A DNA stretch of 64,000 nt from Styela clava. Lineage: Eukaryota; Chordata; Ascidiacea; Stolidobranchia; Styelidae. Of the stretch, positions 33,240-46,068 are shown piece after piece; the first letter of the stretch is position 1; every line of letters begins with the position of its first letter. The notes under the pieces were generated by a model that worked only from the letters and a program-made list of their open reading frames with translations, did not search any database and was not told where the DNA came from. A program made the translations under genes and the position numbers. The stretch lies in assembly GCF_964204865.1 (NCBI RefSeq), contig NC_135254.1, forward strand, positions 4,159,001 through 4,223,000, given 5' to 3'.

Positions 33240-33921
33240 TTATACATTTGCTCACTACCAATATCCTGTTGGCTTACGAGTTAGGTCAATGAGCGGCCAC
33301 GTTGCTTTTTCTGCTAGTGGGGACTGCGTTCGCGCTATCCCTTTTATACATTTGCTCACTACCAATATCCTGTTGGCTTACGAGTTAGGTCAATGAGCGG
33401 CCACGTTGCTTTCATTAGTTGTGGTAGTAGTGTGTTATATTTCTCATGACCAATCTTACAATCCATTTATTTATATTATTCCATGACATGCCTTGCCATT
33501 ATCCAAGTTATTTATACCTTTATCCAACCGTCTCTAGATTGATTCCTTATTTGCAGTTCCACATTCAGATTGTGTGGCTATTGATTGAGCAATAGAATGA
33601 GCGCCAAGATTCGGAAATATCATTATTCTCTGTTTAAGGTACGTATCGGAGCTGCGGCTCTTTGTTTATAGTTTAATATTTCAACCACTGGTCCTTGCTA
33701 TTTCTTGTAAAGTTGTTCAGTTTCATTCGGCAATCGGATGGCAAAGAACTCGCGATGTATCGCATAAAAGATTTGAACGCGATGAATCGTCTTCTACGTT
33801 ACTGACAGACGAATCGATTAAAATTGCAACTTTTGCACATATCGTTTTTATTGTTGAGAACTTCTTCTCAACATTTAGCATAGAACATTCATTCATGATG
33901 CGCAACCAATCGTCACAAATC

Positions 33922-34084
33922 ATACTTACCTGAGGAGGCAGTCAACCGCGATCACGAAGGCGGTTCTGCCTAGGCGAGGTTTAGTCATTGCACCCAGACT
34001 AAATTGACCCTAGCGATTATCCCAAATGTGGATAACTCGGTCGTGTAATTTCTGCTAGTGGGGACTGCGTTCGCGCTATCCCTT
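33922..34084 (+). ncRNA. RNU1: U1 snRNA gene, U1-20
   Basis: One change, C13G, just after the splice-site arm at the base of the central junction. Confidence 0.95.
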
Positions 34085-34675
34085 TCATATATTTGCTCAC
34101 TACCAATAATCCTGTTGACTTTCGAGTTAGGTCAATGAGAGGCCACGTTGCTCTCATTAGTTGTGGCCGTATTGATCCTCGTTTGGGTGTGTTATATTTC
34201 TCATGACCAATCTTACAATCCATTTATTTATATTATTCCATGACATGCCTTGCCATTATCCAAGTTATCCCTTTATCCAACCGTCTCTAGATTGATTCCT
34301 TATTTGCAGTTCCACATTCAGAATGTGTTGCCATTGATTGAGCAATAGAATGAGCGCCAAGATTTGGAAGTATCATTGTTTGCTGTCCAAGGTACGTATT
34401 GGGGTCGTGGCTCTTTGTTTATAGTTTAATATTTCAAACCCTGGCTCTTTGCTATTTCTTGTAAAGTTGTTCAGCTTCATTCTGCCATCGGATGGCAAAG
34501 AACTCGCGATGTATCACATAAAAGATTTGAACGCAATTAATCGTATTCTACGTTACTGACAGACGAATCAATTAAAATTGCAACTTTTGCACATATCGTT
34601 TTTATTGTTGAGAACTTCTTCTCAACATTTAGCATAGAACATTCATTCATGATGCGCAACCAATCGTCACAAATC

Positions 34676-34838
34676 ATACTTACCTGACGAGGCAGTCAAC
34701 CGCGATCACGAAGATGGTTCTGCCTTGGCGAGGTTTAGTCATTGCACCTAGACTAAATTGACCCTAGCGATTATCCCAAATGTGGATAACTCGGTCGTGT
34801 AATTTCTGCTAGTGGGGACTGCGTTCGCGCTATCCCTT
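34676..34838 (+). ncRNA. RNU1: U1 snRNA gene, U1-21
   Basis: G39A, C40U, A51U, C74U. First unit of block A1. Its 3' flank has a small ATACCCTGTTA duplication near 34,860. Confidence 0.94.
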
Positions 34839-35439
34839 TTATATATTTGCTCACGACCAATACCCTGTTAATACCCTGTTGGCTTACGAGTTAGGTCAAT
34901 GAGCGGCCACGTTGCTTTCATTAGTTGTGGCCGTATTGATCCTCGTTTGGGTGTGGTATATTTCTCATGAACAATCTTACAATCCATTCATTGATATTAT
35001 TCCATGACATGCCTTGCCATTATCCAAGTTATTTCCTTTATCCAACCGTCTCTAGATTGATTCCTTATTTGCAGTTCCACATTCAGATTGTGTTGCCATT
35101 GATTGAGCAATAGAATGAGCGCCAAGATTTGGAAGTATCATTGTTTGCTGTCCAAGGTACGTATTGGGGCTGTGGCTCTTTGTTTATAGTTTAATATTTC
35201 AAACCCTGGCTCTTTGCTATTTCTTGTAAAGTTGTTCAGCTTCATTCTGCATCGGATGGCAAAGAACTCGCAATGTATCACATAAAAGATTTGAACGTAA
35301 TGAATTGTATTCTACGTTACTGACAGACGAATTAATTAAAATTGCAACTTTTGCGCATATCGTTTTTATTGTTGAGAACTTCTTCTCAACATTTAGCATA
35401 GAACATTCATTCATGATGCGCAAACAATCGTCACAAATC

Positions 35440-35602
35440 ATACTTACCTGACGAGGCAGTCAACCGCGATCACGAAGGCGGTTCTGCCTAGGCGAGGTTT
35501 AGTCATTGCACCCAGACTAAATTGACACTAGCGATTATCCCAAATGTGGATAACTCGGTCGTGTAATTTCTGCTAGTGGGGACTGCGTTCGCGCTATCCC
35601 TT
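35440..35602 (+). ncRNA. RNU1: U1 snRNA gene, U1-22
   Basis: Only C88A. Confidence 0.96.
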
Positions 35603-36193
35603 TTCATATATTTGCTAACTACTAATAATCCTGTTGACTTTCGAGTTAGGTCAATGAGCGGCCGCGTTGCTTTCATTAGTTGTGGCCGTATTGATCCTCG
35701 TTTGGGTGTGTTATATTTTTCATGACCAATCTTACAATCCATTTATTTATATTATTCCATGACATGCCTTGCCATTATCCAAGTTATCCCTTTATCCAAC
35801 CGTCTCTAGATTGATTCCTTATTTGCAGTTCCACATTCAGATTGTGTTGCCATTGATTGAGCAATAGAATGAGCGCCAAGATTTGGAAGTATCATTTTTT
35901 GCTGTCCAAGGTACGTATTGGGGCTGTGGCTCTTTGTTTATAGTTTAATATTTCAAACCCTGGCTCTTTGCTATTTCTTGTAAAGTTGTTCAGCTTCATT
36001 CTGCATCGGATGGCAAAGAACTCGCGATGTATCACATAAAAGATTTGAACGCAATGAATCGTATTCTACGTTACTGACAGACGAATCAATTAAAATTGCA
36101 ACTTTTGCGTATATCGTTTTTATTGTTGAGAACTTCTTCTCAACATTTAGCATAGGACATTCATTCATGATGCGCAACCAATCGTCACAAATC

Positions 36194-36356
36194 ATACTTA
36201 CCTGACGAGGCAGTCAACCGCGATCACGAAGATGGTTCTGCCTAGGCGAGGTTTAGTCATTGCACCCAGACTAAATTGACCCTAGCGATTATCCCAAATG
36301 TGGATAACTCGGTCGTGTAATTTCTGCTAGTGGGGGCTGCGTTCGCGCTATCCCTT
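36194..36356 (+). ncRNA. RNU1: U1 snRNA gene, U1-23
   Basis: G39A, C40U, A143G. Confidence 0.95.
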
Positions 36357-36947
36357 TTATATATTTGCTCTCGACCAATATCCTGTTGGCTTACAAGTTA
36401 GGTCAATGAGCGGCCACGTTGCTTTCATTAGTTGTGGCCGTATTGATCCTCGTTTGGGTGTGGTATATTTCTCATGAACAATCTTACAATCCATTCATTG
36501 ATATTATTCCATGACATGCCTTGCCATTATCCAAGTTTTTTCCTTTATCCAACCGTCTCTAGATTGATTCCTTATTTGCAGTTCCACATTCAGATTGTGT
36601 TTTTCCATTGATTGAGCAATAGAATGAGCGCCAAGATTCGGAAATATCATTATTCTCTGTTTAAGATACGTATCGGAGCTGCGGCTCTTTGTTTATAGTT
36701 TAATATTTCAACCCCTGGTTCTTGCTATTTCTTGTAAAGTTGTTCAGCTTCATTCTGTATCGGATGGCAAAAAACTCGCGATGTATCACATAAAAGATTT
36801 AAACGCAATGAATCGTATTCTATGTTACTGACAGACGAATCAATTAAAATTGCAACTTTTGCACATATCGTTTTTATTGTTGAGAACTTCTTCTCAACAT
36901 TTAGCATAGAACATTCATTCATGATGCGCATCCAATCGTCACAAATC

Positions 36948-37110
36948 ATACTTACCTGACGAGGCAGTCAACCGCGTTCACGATGGCGGTTCTGCCTAGG
37001 CGAGGTTTAGTCATTGCACCCAGACTAAATTGACCCTAGCGATTATCCCAAATGTGGATAACTCGGTCGTGTAATTTCTGCTAGTGGGGGCTGCGTTCGC
37101 GCTATCCCTT
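36948..37110 (+). ncRNA. RNU1: U1 snRNA gene, U1-24
   Basis: A30U and A37U in loop I, A143G in stem IV. In its unit the upstream donor-like site is AAG|ATACGTAT, so the GT is lost there. Confidence 0.94.
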
Positions 37111-37700
37111 TTATATATTTGCTCTCGACCAATATCCTGTTGGCTTACGAGTTAGGTCAATGAGCGGCCACGTTGCTTTCATTAGTTGTGGCCGTATTGA
37201 TCCTCGTTTGGGTGTGGTATATTTCTCATGAACAATCTTACAATCCATTCATTGATATTATTCCATGACATACCTTGCCATTATCCAAGTTATTTCCTTT
37301 ATCCAACCGTCTCTAGATTGATTCCTTATTTGCAGTTCCACATTCAGATTGTGTTGCCATTGATTGAGCAATAGAATGAGCGCCAAGATTTGGAACTATC
37401 ATTGTTTGCTGTCCAAGGTACGTATTGGGGTCGTGGCTCTTTGTTTATAGTTTATTATTTCAAACCCTGGCTCTTTGCTATTTCTTGTAAAGTTGTTCAG
37501 CTTCATTCTGCATCGGATGGCAAAGAACTCGCGATGTATCACATAAAAGATTTGAACGCAATGAATCGTATTCTACGTTACTGACAGACGAATCAATTAA
37601 AATTGCAACTTTTGCACATATCGTTTTTATTGATGAGAACTTCTTCTCAACATTTAGCATAGAACATTCATTCATGATGCGCAACCAATCGTCACAAATC

Positions 37701-37863
37701 ATACTTTCCTGACGAGGCAGTCAACCGCGATCACGAAGGCGGTTCTGCCTAGGCGAGGTTTAGTCATTGCACCCAGACTAAATTGACCCTAGCGATTATC
37801 CCAAATGTGGATAACTCGGTCGTGTAATTTCTGCTAGTGGGGACTGCGTTCGCGCTATCCCTT
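37701..37863 (+). ncRNA. RNU1: U1 snRNA gene, U1-25, splice-site arm variant A7U
   Basis: The arm reads AUACUUUCCUG. A7 normally pairs with the invariant U at intron position +2, so this RNA would not pair with GU at that base. Everything else is consensus. The promoter region looks intact, so the gene may be expressed. Confidence 0.95.
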
Positions 37864-38454
37864 TCATATATTTGCTCACTACCAATAATCCTGTTGACTT
37901 TCGAGTTAGGTCAATGAGAGGCCACGTTGCTTTCATTAGTTGTGGCGGTATTGATCCTCGTTTGGGTGTGTTATATTTCTCATGACCAATCTTACAATCC
38001 ATTTATTTATATTATTCCATGACATGCCTTGCCATTATCCAAGTTATCCCTTTATCCAACCGTCTCTAGATTGATTCCTTATTTGCAGTTCCACATTCAG
38101 ATTGTGTTGCCATTGATTGAGCAATAGAATGAGCGCCAAGATTTGGAAGTATCATTGTTTGCTGTCCAAGGTACGTATTGGGGTCGTGACTCTTTGTTTA
38201 TAGTTTAATATTTCAAATCCTAGCTCTTTGCTATTTCTTGTAAAGTTGTTCAGCTTCATTCTGCCATCGGATGGCAAAGAACTCGCGATGTATCACATAA
38301 AAGATTTGAACGCAATTAATCGTATTCTACATTACTGACAGACGAATCAATTAAAATTGCAACTTTTGCACATATCGTTTTTATTGTTGAGAACTTCTTC
38401 TCAACATTTAGCATAGAACATTCATTCATGATGCGCAACCAATCGTCACAAATC

Positions 38455-38617
38455 ATACTTACTTGACGAGGCAGTCAACCGCGATCACGAAGATGGTTCT
38501 GCCTAGGCGAGGTTTAGTCATTGCACCTAGAGTAAATTGACCCTAGCGATTATCCGAAATGTGGATAACTCGGTCGTATAATTTCTGCTAGTGGGGACTG
38601 CGTTCGCGCTATCACTT
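38455..38617 (+). ncRNA. RNU1: U1 snRNA gene, U1-26, splice-site arm variant C9U
   Basis: The arm reads AUACUUACUUG; C9 faces the last exon base (-1 G), so pairing becomes G-U, or A-U with a -1 A. It also has G39A, C40U, C74U, C78G, C101G, G124A and C160A, so stems II, III and IV are weakened. Confidence 0.92.
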
Positions 38618-39206
38618 TTATATATTTGCTCACGACCAATATCCTGTTGGCTTACGTGTTAGGTCAATGAGCGGCCACGTTGCTTTCATTAGTTGTGGCC
38701 GTATTGATCCTCGTTTGGGTGTGTTATATTTTTCATGACCAATCTTACAATCCATTTATTTATATTATTCCATGACATGCCTTACCATTATCCAAGTTAT
38801 CCCTTTATCCAACCGTCTCTAGATTGATTCCTTATTTGCAGTTCCACATTCAGATTGTGTTGCCATTGATTGAGCGATAGAATGAGCGCCAAGATTTGGA
38901 AGTATCATTTTTTGCTGTCCAAGGTACGTATCGGGGCTGTGGCTCTTTGTTTATAGTTTAGTATTTCAAACCCTGGCTCTTTGCTATTTCTTGTAAAGTT
39001 GTTCAGCTTCATTCTGCATCGGATGGCAAAGAACTCGCGATGTATCACATAAAAGATTTGAACGCAATGAATCGTATTCTACGTTACTGACAGACGAATC
39101 AATTAAAATTGCAACTTTTGCGTATATCGTTTTTATTGTTGAGAACTTCTTCTCAACATTTAGCATAGGACATTCATTCATGATGCGCAACCAATCGTCA
39201 CAAATC

Positions 39207-39369
39207 ATACTTACCTGACGAGGCAGTCAACCGCGATCACGAAGATGGTTCTGCCTAGACGAGGTTTAGTCATTGCACCCAGACTAAATTGACCCTAGCG
39301 ATTATCCCAAATGTGGATAACTCGGTCGTGTAATTTCTGCTAGTGGGGGCTGCGTTCGCGCTATTCCTT
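39207..39369 (+). ncRNA. RNU1: U1 snRNA gene, U1-27
   Basis: G39A, C40U, G53A, A143G, C159U. Confidence 0.93.
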
Positions 39370-39958
39370 TTATATATTTGCTCTCGACCAATATCCTGTT
39401 GGCTTACAAGTTAGGTCAATGAGCGGCCACGTTGCTTTCATTAGTTGTGGCCGTATTGATCCTCGTTTGGGTGTGGTATATTTCTCATGAACAATCTTAC
39501 AATCCATTCATTGATATTATTCCATGACATGCCTTGCCATTATCCAAGTTATTTCCTTTATCCAACCGTCTCTAGATTGATTCCTTATTTGCAGTTCCAC
39601 ATTCAGATTGTGTTGCCATTGATTGAGCAATAGAATGAGCGCCAAGATTCGGAAATATCATTATTCTCTGTTTAAGGTACGTATCGGAGCTGCGGCTCTT
39701 TGTTTATAGTTTAATATTTCAACCCCTGGTTCTTGCTATTTCTTGTAAAGTTGTTCAGCTTCATTCTGTATCGGATGGCAAAAAACTCGCAATGTATCAC
39801 ATAAAAGATTTAAACGCAATGAATCGTATTCTATGTTACTGACAGACGAATCAATTAAAATTGCAACTTTTGCACATATCGTTTTTATTGTTGAGAACTT
39901 CTTCTCAACATTTAGCATAGAACATTCATTCATGATGCGCAACCAATCGTCACAAATC

Positions 39959-40121
39959 ATACTTACCTGACGAGGCAGTCAACCGCGTTCACGATGGTGG
40001 TTCTGCCTAGGCGAGGTTTAGTCATTGCACCCAGACTAAATTGACCCTAGCGATTATCCCAAATGTGGATAACTCGGTCGCGTAATTTCTGCTAGTGGGG
40101 ACTGCGTTCGCGCTATCTCTT
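39959..40121 (+). ncRNA. RNU1: U1 snRNA gene, U1-28
   Basis: A30U, A37U, C40U, U123C, C160U, with the 104-bp duplication following at 40,191. Confidence 0.93.
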
Positions 40122-40803
40122 TTATACATTTGCTCACTACCAATATCCTGTTGGCTTACGAGTTAGGTCAATGAGCGGCCACGTTGCTTTTTCTGCTAGT
40201 GGGGACTGCGTTCGCGCTATCCCTTTTATACATTTGCTCACTACCAATATCCTGTTGGCTTACGAGTTAGGTCAATGAGCGGCCACGTTGCTTTCATTAG
40301 TTGTGGTAGTAGTGTGTTATATTTCTCATGACCAATCTTACAATCCATTTATTTATATTATTCCATGACATGCCTTGCCATTATCCAAGTTATTTATACC
40401 TTTATCCAACCGTCTCTAGGTTGATTCCTTATTTGCAGTTCCACATTCAGATTGTGTGGCTATTGATTGAGCAATAGAATGAGCGCCAAGATTCGGAAAT
40501 ATCATTATTCTCTGTTTAAGGTACGTATCGGAGCTGCGGCTCTTTGTTTATAGTTTAATATTTCAACCACTGGTCCTTGCTATTTCTTGTAAAGTTGTTC
40601 AGTTTCATTCGGCAATCGGATGGCAAAGAACTCGCGATGTATCGCATAAAAGATTTGAACGCAATGAATCGTCTTCTACGTTACTGACAGACGAATCGAT
40701 TAAAATTGCAACTTTTGCACATATCGTTTTTATTGTTGAGAACTTCTTCTCAACATTTAGCATAGAACATTCATTCATGATGCGAAACCAATCGTCACAA
40801 ATC

Positions 40804-40966
40804 ATACTTACCTGACGAGGCAGTCAACCGCGATCACGAAGGCGGTTCTGCCTAGGCGAGGTTTAGTCATTGCACCCAGACTAAATTGACACTAGCGACT
40901 ATCCCAAATGTGGATAACTCGGTCGTGTAATTTCTGCTAGTGGGGACTGCGTTCGCGCTATCCCTT
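40804..40966 (+). ncRNA. RNU1: U1 snRNA gene, U1-29
   Basis: C88A and U96C (opens the base pair at the foot of stem III). Confidence 0.95.
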
Positions 40967-41553
40967 TTCATATATTTGCTAACTACTAATAATCCTGTTG
41001 ACTTTCGAGTTAGGTCAATGAGCGGCCGCGTTGCTTTCATTAGTTGTGGCCGTATTGATCCTCGTTTGGGTGTGTTATATTTTTCATGACCAATCTTACA
41101 ATCCATTTATTTATATTATTCCATGACATGCCATTATCCAAGTTATCCCTTTATCCAACCGTCTCTAGATTGATTCCTTATTTGCAGTTCCTCATTCAGA
41201 TTGTGTTGCCATTGATTGAGCAATAGAATGAGCGCCAAGATTTGGAAGTATCATTGTTTGCTGTCCAAGGTACGTATTGGGGTCGTGGCTCTTTGTTTAT
41301 AGTTTAATATTTCAAACCCTGGCTCTTTGCTATTTCTTGTAAAGTTGTTCAGCTTCATTCTGCCATCGGATGGCAAAGAACTCGCGATGTATCACATAAA
41401 AGATTTGAACGCAATTAATCGTATTCTACGTTACTGACAGACGAATCAATTAAAATTGCAACTTTTGCACATATCGTTTTTATTGTTGAGAACTTCTTCT
41501 CAACATTTAGCATAGAACATTCATTCATGATGCGCAACCAATCGTCACAAATC

Positions 41554-41716
41554 ATACTTACCTGACGAGGCAGTCAACCGCGATCACGAAGATGGTTCTG
41601 CCTAGGCGAGGTTTAGTCATTGCACCTAGACTAAATTGACCCTAGCGATTATCCCAAATGTGGATAACTCGGTCGTGTAATTTCTGCTAGTGGGGACTGC
41701 GTTCGCGCTATCCCTT
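41554..41716 (+). ncRNA. RNU1: U1 snRNA gene, U1-30
   Basis: G39A, C40U, C74U. A further copy of U1-21, including the ATACCCTGTTA flank duplication. Confidence 0.94.
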
Positions 41717-42244
41717 TTATATATTTGCTCACGACCAATACCCTGTTAATACCCTGTTGGCTTACGAGTTAGGTCAATGAGCGGCCACGTTGCTTTCATT
41801 AGTTGTGGCCGTATTGATCCTCGTTTGGGTGTGGTATATTTCTCATGAACAATCTTACAATCCATTCATTGATATTATTCCATGACATGCCTTGCCATTA
41901 TCCAAGTTATTTCCTTTATCCAACCGTCTCTAGATTGATTCCTTATTTGCAGTTCCACATTCAGATTGTGTTGCCATTGATTGAGCAATAGAATGAGCGC
42001 CAAGATTTGGAAGTATCATTGTTTGCTGTCCAAGGTACGTATTGGGGCTGTGGCTCTTTGTTTATAGTTTAATATTTCAAACCCTGGCTCTTTGCTATTT
42101 CTTGTAAAGTTGTTCAGCTTCATTCTGCATCGGATGGCAAAGAACTCGCGATGTCTCACATAAAAGATTTGAAAGATTGAGAACTTCTTCTCAACATTTA
42201 GTATAGAACATTCATTCATGATGCGCAACCAATCGTCACAAATC

Positions 42245-42407
42245 ATACTTACCTGACGAGGCAGTCAACCGCGATCACGAAGACGGTTCTGCCTAGGCGA
42301 GGTTTAGTCATTGCACCCAGACTAAATTGACCCTAGCGATTATCCCAAATGTGGATAACTCGGTCGTGTAATTTCTGCTAGTGGGGACTGCGTTCGCGCT
42401 ATCCCTT
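42245..42407 (+). ncRNA. RNU1: U1 snRNA gene, U1-31, promoter deletion
   Basis: Gene differs only by G39A. About 63 bp are missing upstream (junction near 42,172), removing the DNA just beyond the PSE-like block and half of the inverted repeat. Activity may be reduced. Confidence 0.93.
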
Positions 42408-42983
42408 TTATATACTTGCTCACTACCAATAATCTTGTTGTCTTTCGAGTTAGGTCAAAGAGCGGCCACGCTGCTTTCATTAGTTGTGGCCGTATTGATC
42501 CTCGTTTGGGTGTGTTATATTTCTCATGACCAATCTTACAATCCATTTATTGATATTATTCCATGACATGCTTTGCCATTATCCAAGTTATCCCTTTATC
42601 CGACCGTCCTTGCTTGCAGTTCCACATTCAGATTGTGTTGCCATTGATTGAGCAATAGAATGAGCGCCTAGTTTCGGAAATATCGTTATTCTCTGTTTAG
42701 GGTACGTATCGGAGCTGCGGCTCTTTGTTTATAGTTTAATGTTTCAACCCCTGGTCCTTGCTATTTCTTGTAAAGTTGTTCAGCTTCATTCTGCATCGGA
42801 TGGCAAAAAACTCACGATGTATCACATAAAAGATTTGAACGCAATGAATCGTATTCTATGTTACTGACAGACGAATCAAATAAAATTGCAACTTTTGCAC
42901 ATATCGTTTTTATTGTTGAGAACTTCTTTTCAACGTTTAGCATAGAACATTCATTCATGATGCGCAACCAATCGCCACAAATC

Positions 42984-43145
42984 ATACTTACCTGACGAGG
43001 CAGTCAACCGCGATCACGAAGGCGGTTCTGCCTAGGCGAGGTTTAGTCATTGCACCCAGGCTAAATTGACCCTAGCGATTATCCCAAATGTGGATAACTC
43101 GGTCGCGTAATTTCTGCTAGTGGGACTGCGTTCGCGCTGTCCCTT
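42984..43145 (+). ncRNA. RNU1: U1 snRNA gene, U1-32, one base shorter
   Basis: One G of the GGGG run of stem IV is missing. Also A77G, U123C and A157G. About 36 bp are missing from its 3' flank. Its upstream exon-like segment has a TAG stop. Confidence 0.9.
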
Positions 43146-43634
43146 TTATATATTTGCTTAGGTCAATGAGCGGCCACGTTGCTTTCATTAGTTGTGGCCG
43201 TATTGATCCTCGTTTGGGTGTGGTATATTTCTCATGAACAATCTTACAATCCATTCATTGATATTATTCCATGACATGCCTTGCCATTATCCAAGTTATT
43301 TCCTTTATCCAACCGTCTCTAGATTGATTCCTTATTTGCAGTTCCACATTCAGATTGTGTTGCCATTGATTGAGCAATAGAATGAGCGCCAAGATTTGGA
43401 AGTATAATTGTTTGCTGTCCAAGGGTACGTATTGGGGCTGTGGCTCTTTGTTTATAGTTTATTATTTTAAACCCTGGCTCTTTGCTATTTCTTGTAAAGT
43501 TGTTCAGCTACATTCTGCATCGGATGGCAAAGAACTCGCGATGTCTCACATAAAAGATTTGAAAGATTGAGAACTTCTTCTCAACATTTAGTATAGAACA
43601 TTCATTCATGATGCGCAACCAATCGTCACAAATC

Positions 43635-43797
43635 ATACTTACCTGACGAGGCAGTCAACCGCGATCACGAAGACGGTTCTGCCTAGGCGAGGTTTAGTCA
43701 TTGCACCCAGACTAAATTGACCCTAGCGATTATCCCAAATGTGGATAACTCGGTCGTGTAATTTCTGCTTGTGGGGACTGCGTTCGCGCTATCCCTT
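43635..43797 (+). ncRNA. RNU1: U1 snRNA gene, U1-33, promoter deletion
   Basis: G39A and A136U. Same upstream deletion as U1-31 (junction near 43,562), so the two share an origin. Confidence 0.92.
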
Positions 43798-44387
43798 TTA
43801 TATATTTGCTCACGACCAATATCCTGTTGGCTTACGAGTTAGGTCAATGAGCGGCCACGTTGCTTTCATTAGTTGTGGCCGTATTGATCCTCGTTTGGGT
43901 GTGTTATATTTCTCATGACCAATCTTACAATCCATTTATTTATATTATTCCATGACATGCCTTGCCATTATCCAAGTTATCCCTTTATCCAACCGTCTCT
44001 AGATTGATTCCTTATTTGCAGTTCCACATTCAGATTGTGTTGCCATTGATTGAGCAATAGAATGAGCGCCAAGATTTGGAAGTATCATTGTTTGCTGTCC
44101 AAGGTACGTATTGGGGCTGTGGCTCTTTGTTTATAGTTTAATATTTCAAACCCTGGCTCTTTGCTATTTCTTGTAAAGTTGTTCAGCTTCATTCTGCCAT
44201 CGGATGGCAAAGAACTCGCGATGTATCACATAAAAGATTTGAACGCAATTAATCGTATTCTACGTTACTGACAGACGAATCAATTAAAATTGCAACTTTT
44301 GCACATATCGTTTTTATTGTTGAGAACTTCTTCTCAACATTTAGCATAGAACATTCATTCATGATGCGCAACCAATCGTCACAAATC

Positions 44388-44550
44388 ATACTTACCTGAC
44401 GAGGCAGTCAACCGCGATCACGAAGATGGTTCTGCCTTGGCGAGGTTTAGTCATTGCACCTAGACTAAATTGACCCTAGCGATTATCCCAAATGTGGATA
44501 ACTCGGTCGTGTAATTTCTGCTAGTGGGGACTGCGTTCGCGCTATCCCTT
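44388..44550 (+). ncRNA. RNU1: U1 snRNA gene, U1-34
   Basis: Same as U1-21 (G39A, C40U, A51U, C74U). Starts block A2. Confidence 0.94.
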
Positions 44551-45151
44551 TTATATATTTGCTCACGACCAATACCCTGTTAATACCCTGTTGGCTTACG
44601 AGTTAGGTCAATGAGCGGCCACGTTGCTTTCATTAGTTGTGGCCGTATTGATCCTCGTTTGGGTGTGGTATATTTCTCATGAACAATCTTACAATCCATT
44701 CATTGATATTATTCCATGACATGCCTTGCCATTATCCAAGTTATTTCCTTTATCCAACCGTCTCTAGATTGATTCCTTATTTGCAGTTCCACATTCAGAT
44801 TGTGTTGCCATTGATTGAGCAATAGAATGAGCGCCAAGATTTGGAAGTATCATTGTTTGCTGTCCAAGGTACGTATTGGGGCTGTGGCTCTTTGTTTATA
44901 GTTTAATATTTCAAACCCTGGCTCTTTGCTATTTCTTGTAAAGTTGTTCAGCTTCATTCTGCATCGGATGGCAAAGAACTCGCAATGTATCACATAAAAG
45001 ATTTGAACGTAATGAATTGTATTCTACGTTACTGACAGACGAATTAATTAAAATTGCAACTTTTGCGCATATCGTTTTTATTGTTGAGAACTTCTTCTCA
45101 ACATTTAGCATAGAACATTCATTCATGATGCGCAAACAATCGTCACAAATC

Positions 45152-45314
45152 ATACTTACCTGACGAGGCAGTCAACCGCGATCACGAAGGCGGTTCTGCC
45201 TAGGCGAGGTTTAGTCATTGCACCCAGACTAAATTGACACTAGCGATTATCCCAAATGTGGATAACTCGGTCGTGTAATTTCTGCTAGTGGGGACTGCGT
45301 TCGCGCTATCCCTT
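45152..45314 (+). ncRNA. RNU1: U1 snRNA gene, U1-35
   Basis: Same as U1-22 (C88A). Confidence 0.96.
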
Positions 45315-45905
45315 TTCATATATTTGCTAACTACTAATAATCCTGTTGACTTTCGAGTTAGGTCAATGAGCGGCCGCGTTGCTTTCATTAGTTGTGGCCG
45401 TATTGATCCTCGTTTGGGTGTGTTATATTTTTCATGACCAATCTTACAATCCATTTATTTATATTATTCCATGACATGCCTTGCCATTATCCAAGTTATC
45501 CCTTTATCCAACCGTCTCTAGATTGATTCCTTATTTGCAGTTCCACATTCAGATTGTGTTGCCATTGATTGAGCAATAGAATGAGCGCCAAGATTTGGAA
45601 GTATCATTTTTTGCTGTCCAAGGTACGTATTGGGGCTGTGGCTCTTTGTTTATAGTTTAATATTTCAAACCCTGGCTCTTTGCTATTTCTTGTAAAGTTG
45701 TTCAGCTTCATTCTGCATCGGATGGCAAAGAACTCGCGATGTATCACATAAAAGATTTGAACGCAATGAATCGTATTCTACGTTACTGACAGACGAATCA
45801 ATTAAAATTGCAACTTTTGCGTATATCGTTTTTATTGTTGAGAACTTCTTCTCAACATTTAGCATAGGACATTCATTCATGATGCGCAACCAATCGTCAC
45901 AAATC

Positions 45906-46068
45906 ATACTTACCTGACGAGGCAGTCAACCGCGATCACGAAGATGGTTCTGCCTAGGCGAGGTTTAGTCATTGCACCCAGACTAAATTGACCCTAGCGA
46001 TTATCCCAAATGTGGATAACTCGGTCGTGTAATTTCTGCTAGTGGGGGCTGCGTTCGCGCTATCCCTT
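45906..46068 (+). ncRNA. RNU1: U1 snRNA gene, U1-36
   Basis: Same as U1-23 (G39A, C40U, A143G). Confidence 0.95.

Larger units (their letters stand above)
22516..33921 (+). repeat. Five-unit higher-order repeat, three tandem copies
   Basis: Copies start at 22,516, 26,240 and 30,083 (3,724, 3,843 and 3,839 bp). Each begins with a gene carrying G110A, is followed by one with A37U/G38U, and ends with an A37U/C40U/C160U gene. The length differences come mainly from presence or absence of the 104-bp duplication in the last unit. Confidence 0.8.
34676..41553 (+). repeat. Nine-unit higher-order repeat, copy A1 (6,878 bp)
   Basis: It contains U1-21 to U1-29. The same nine units, with the same private substitutions (A7U, C9U and others) and the same spacings, recur at 44,388-51,265. 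U1-30 then begins as a further copy of U1-21. Confidence 0.9.

Noticed and set aside
37390-37584. Plus-strand frames in the promoter region of a few units (MELSLFAVQGTYW...)
   Set aside because: They read through the donor-like site into promoter DNA and are open in only a few units.
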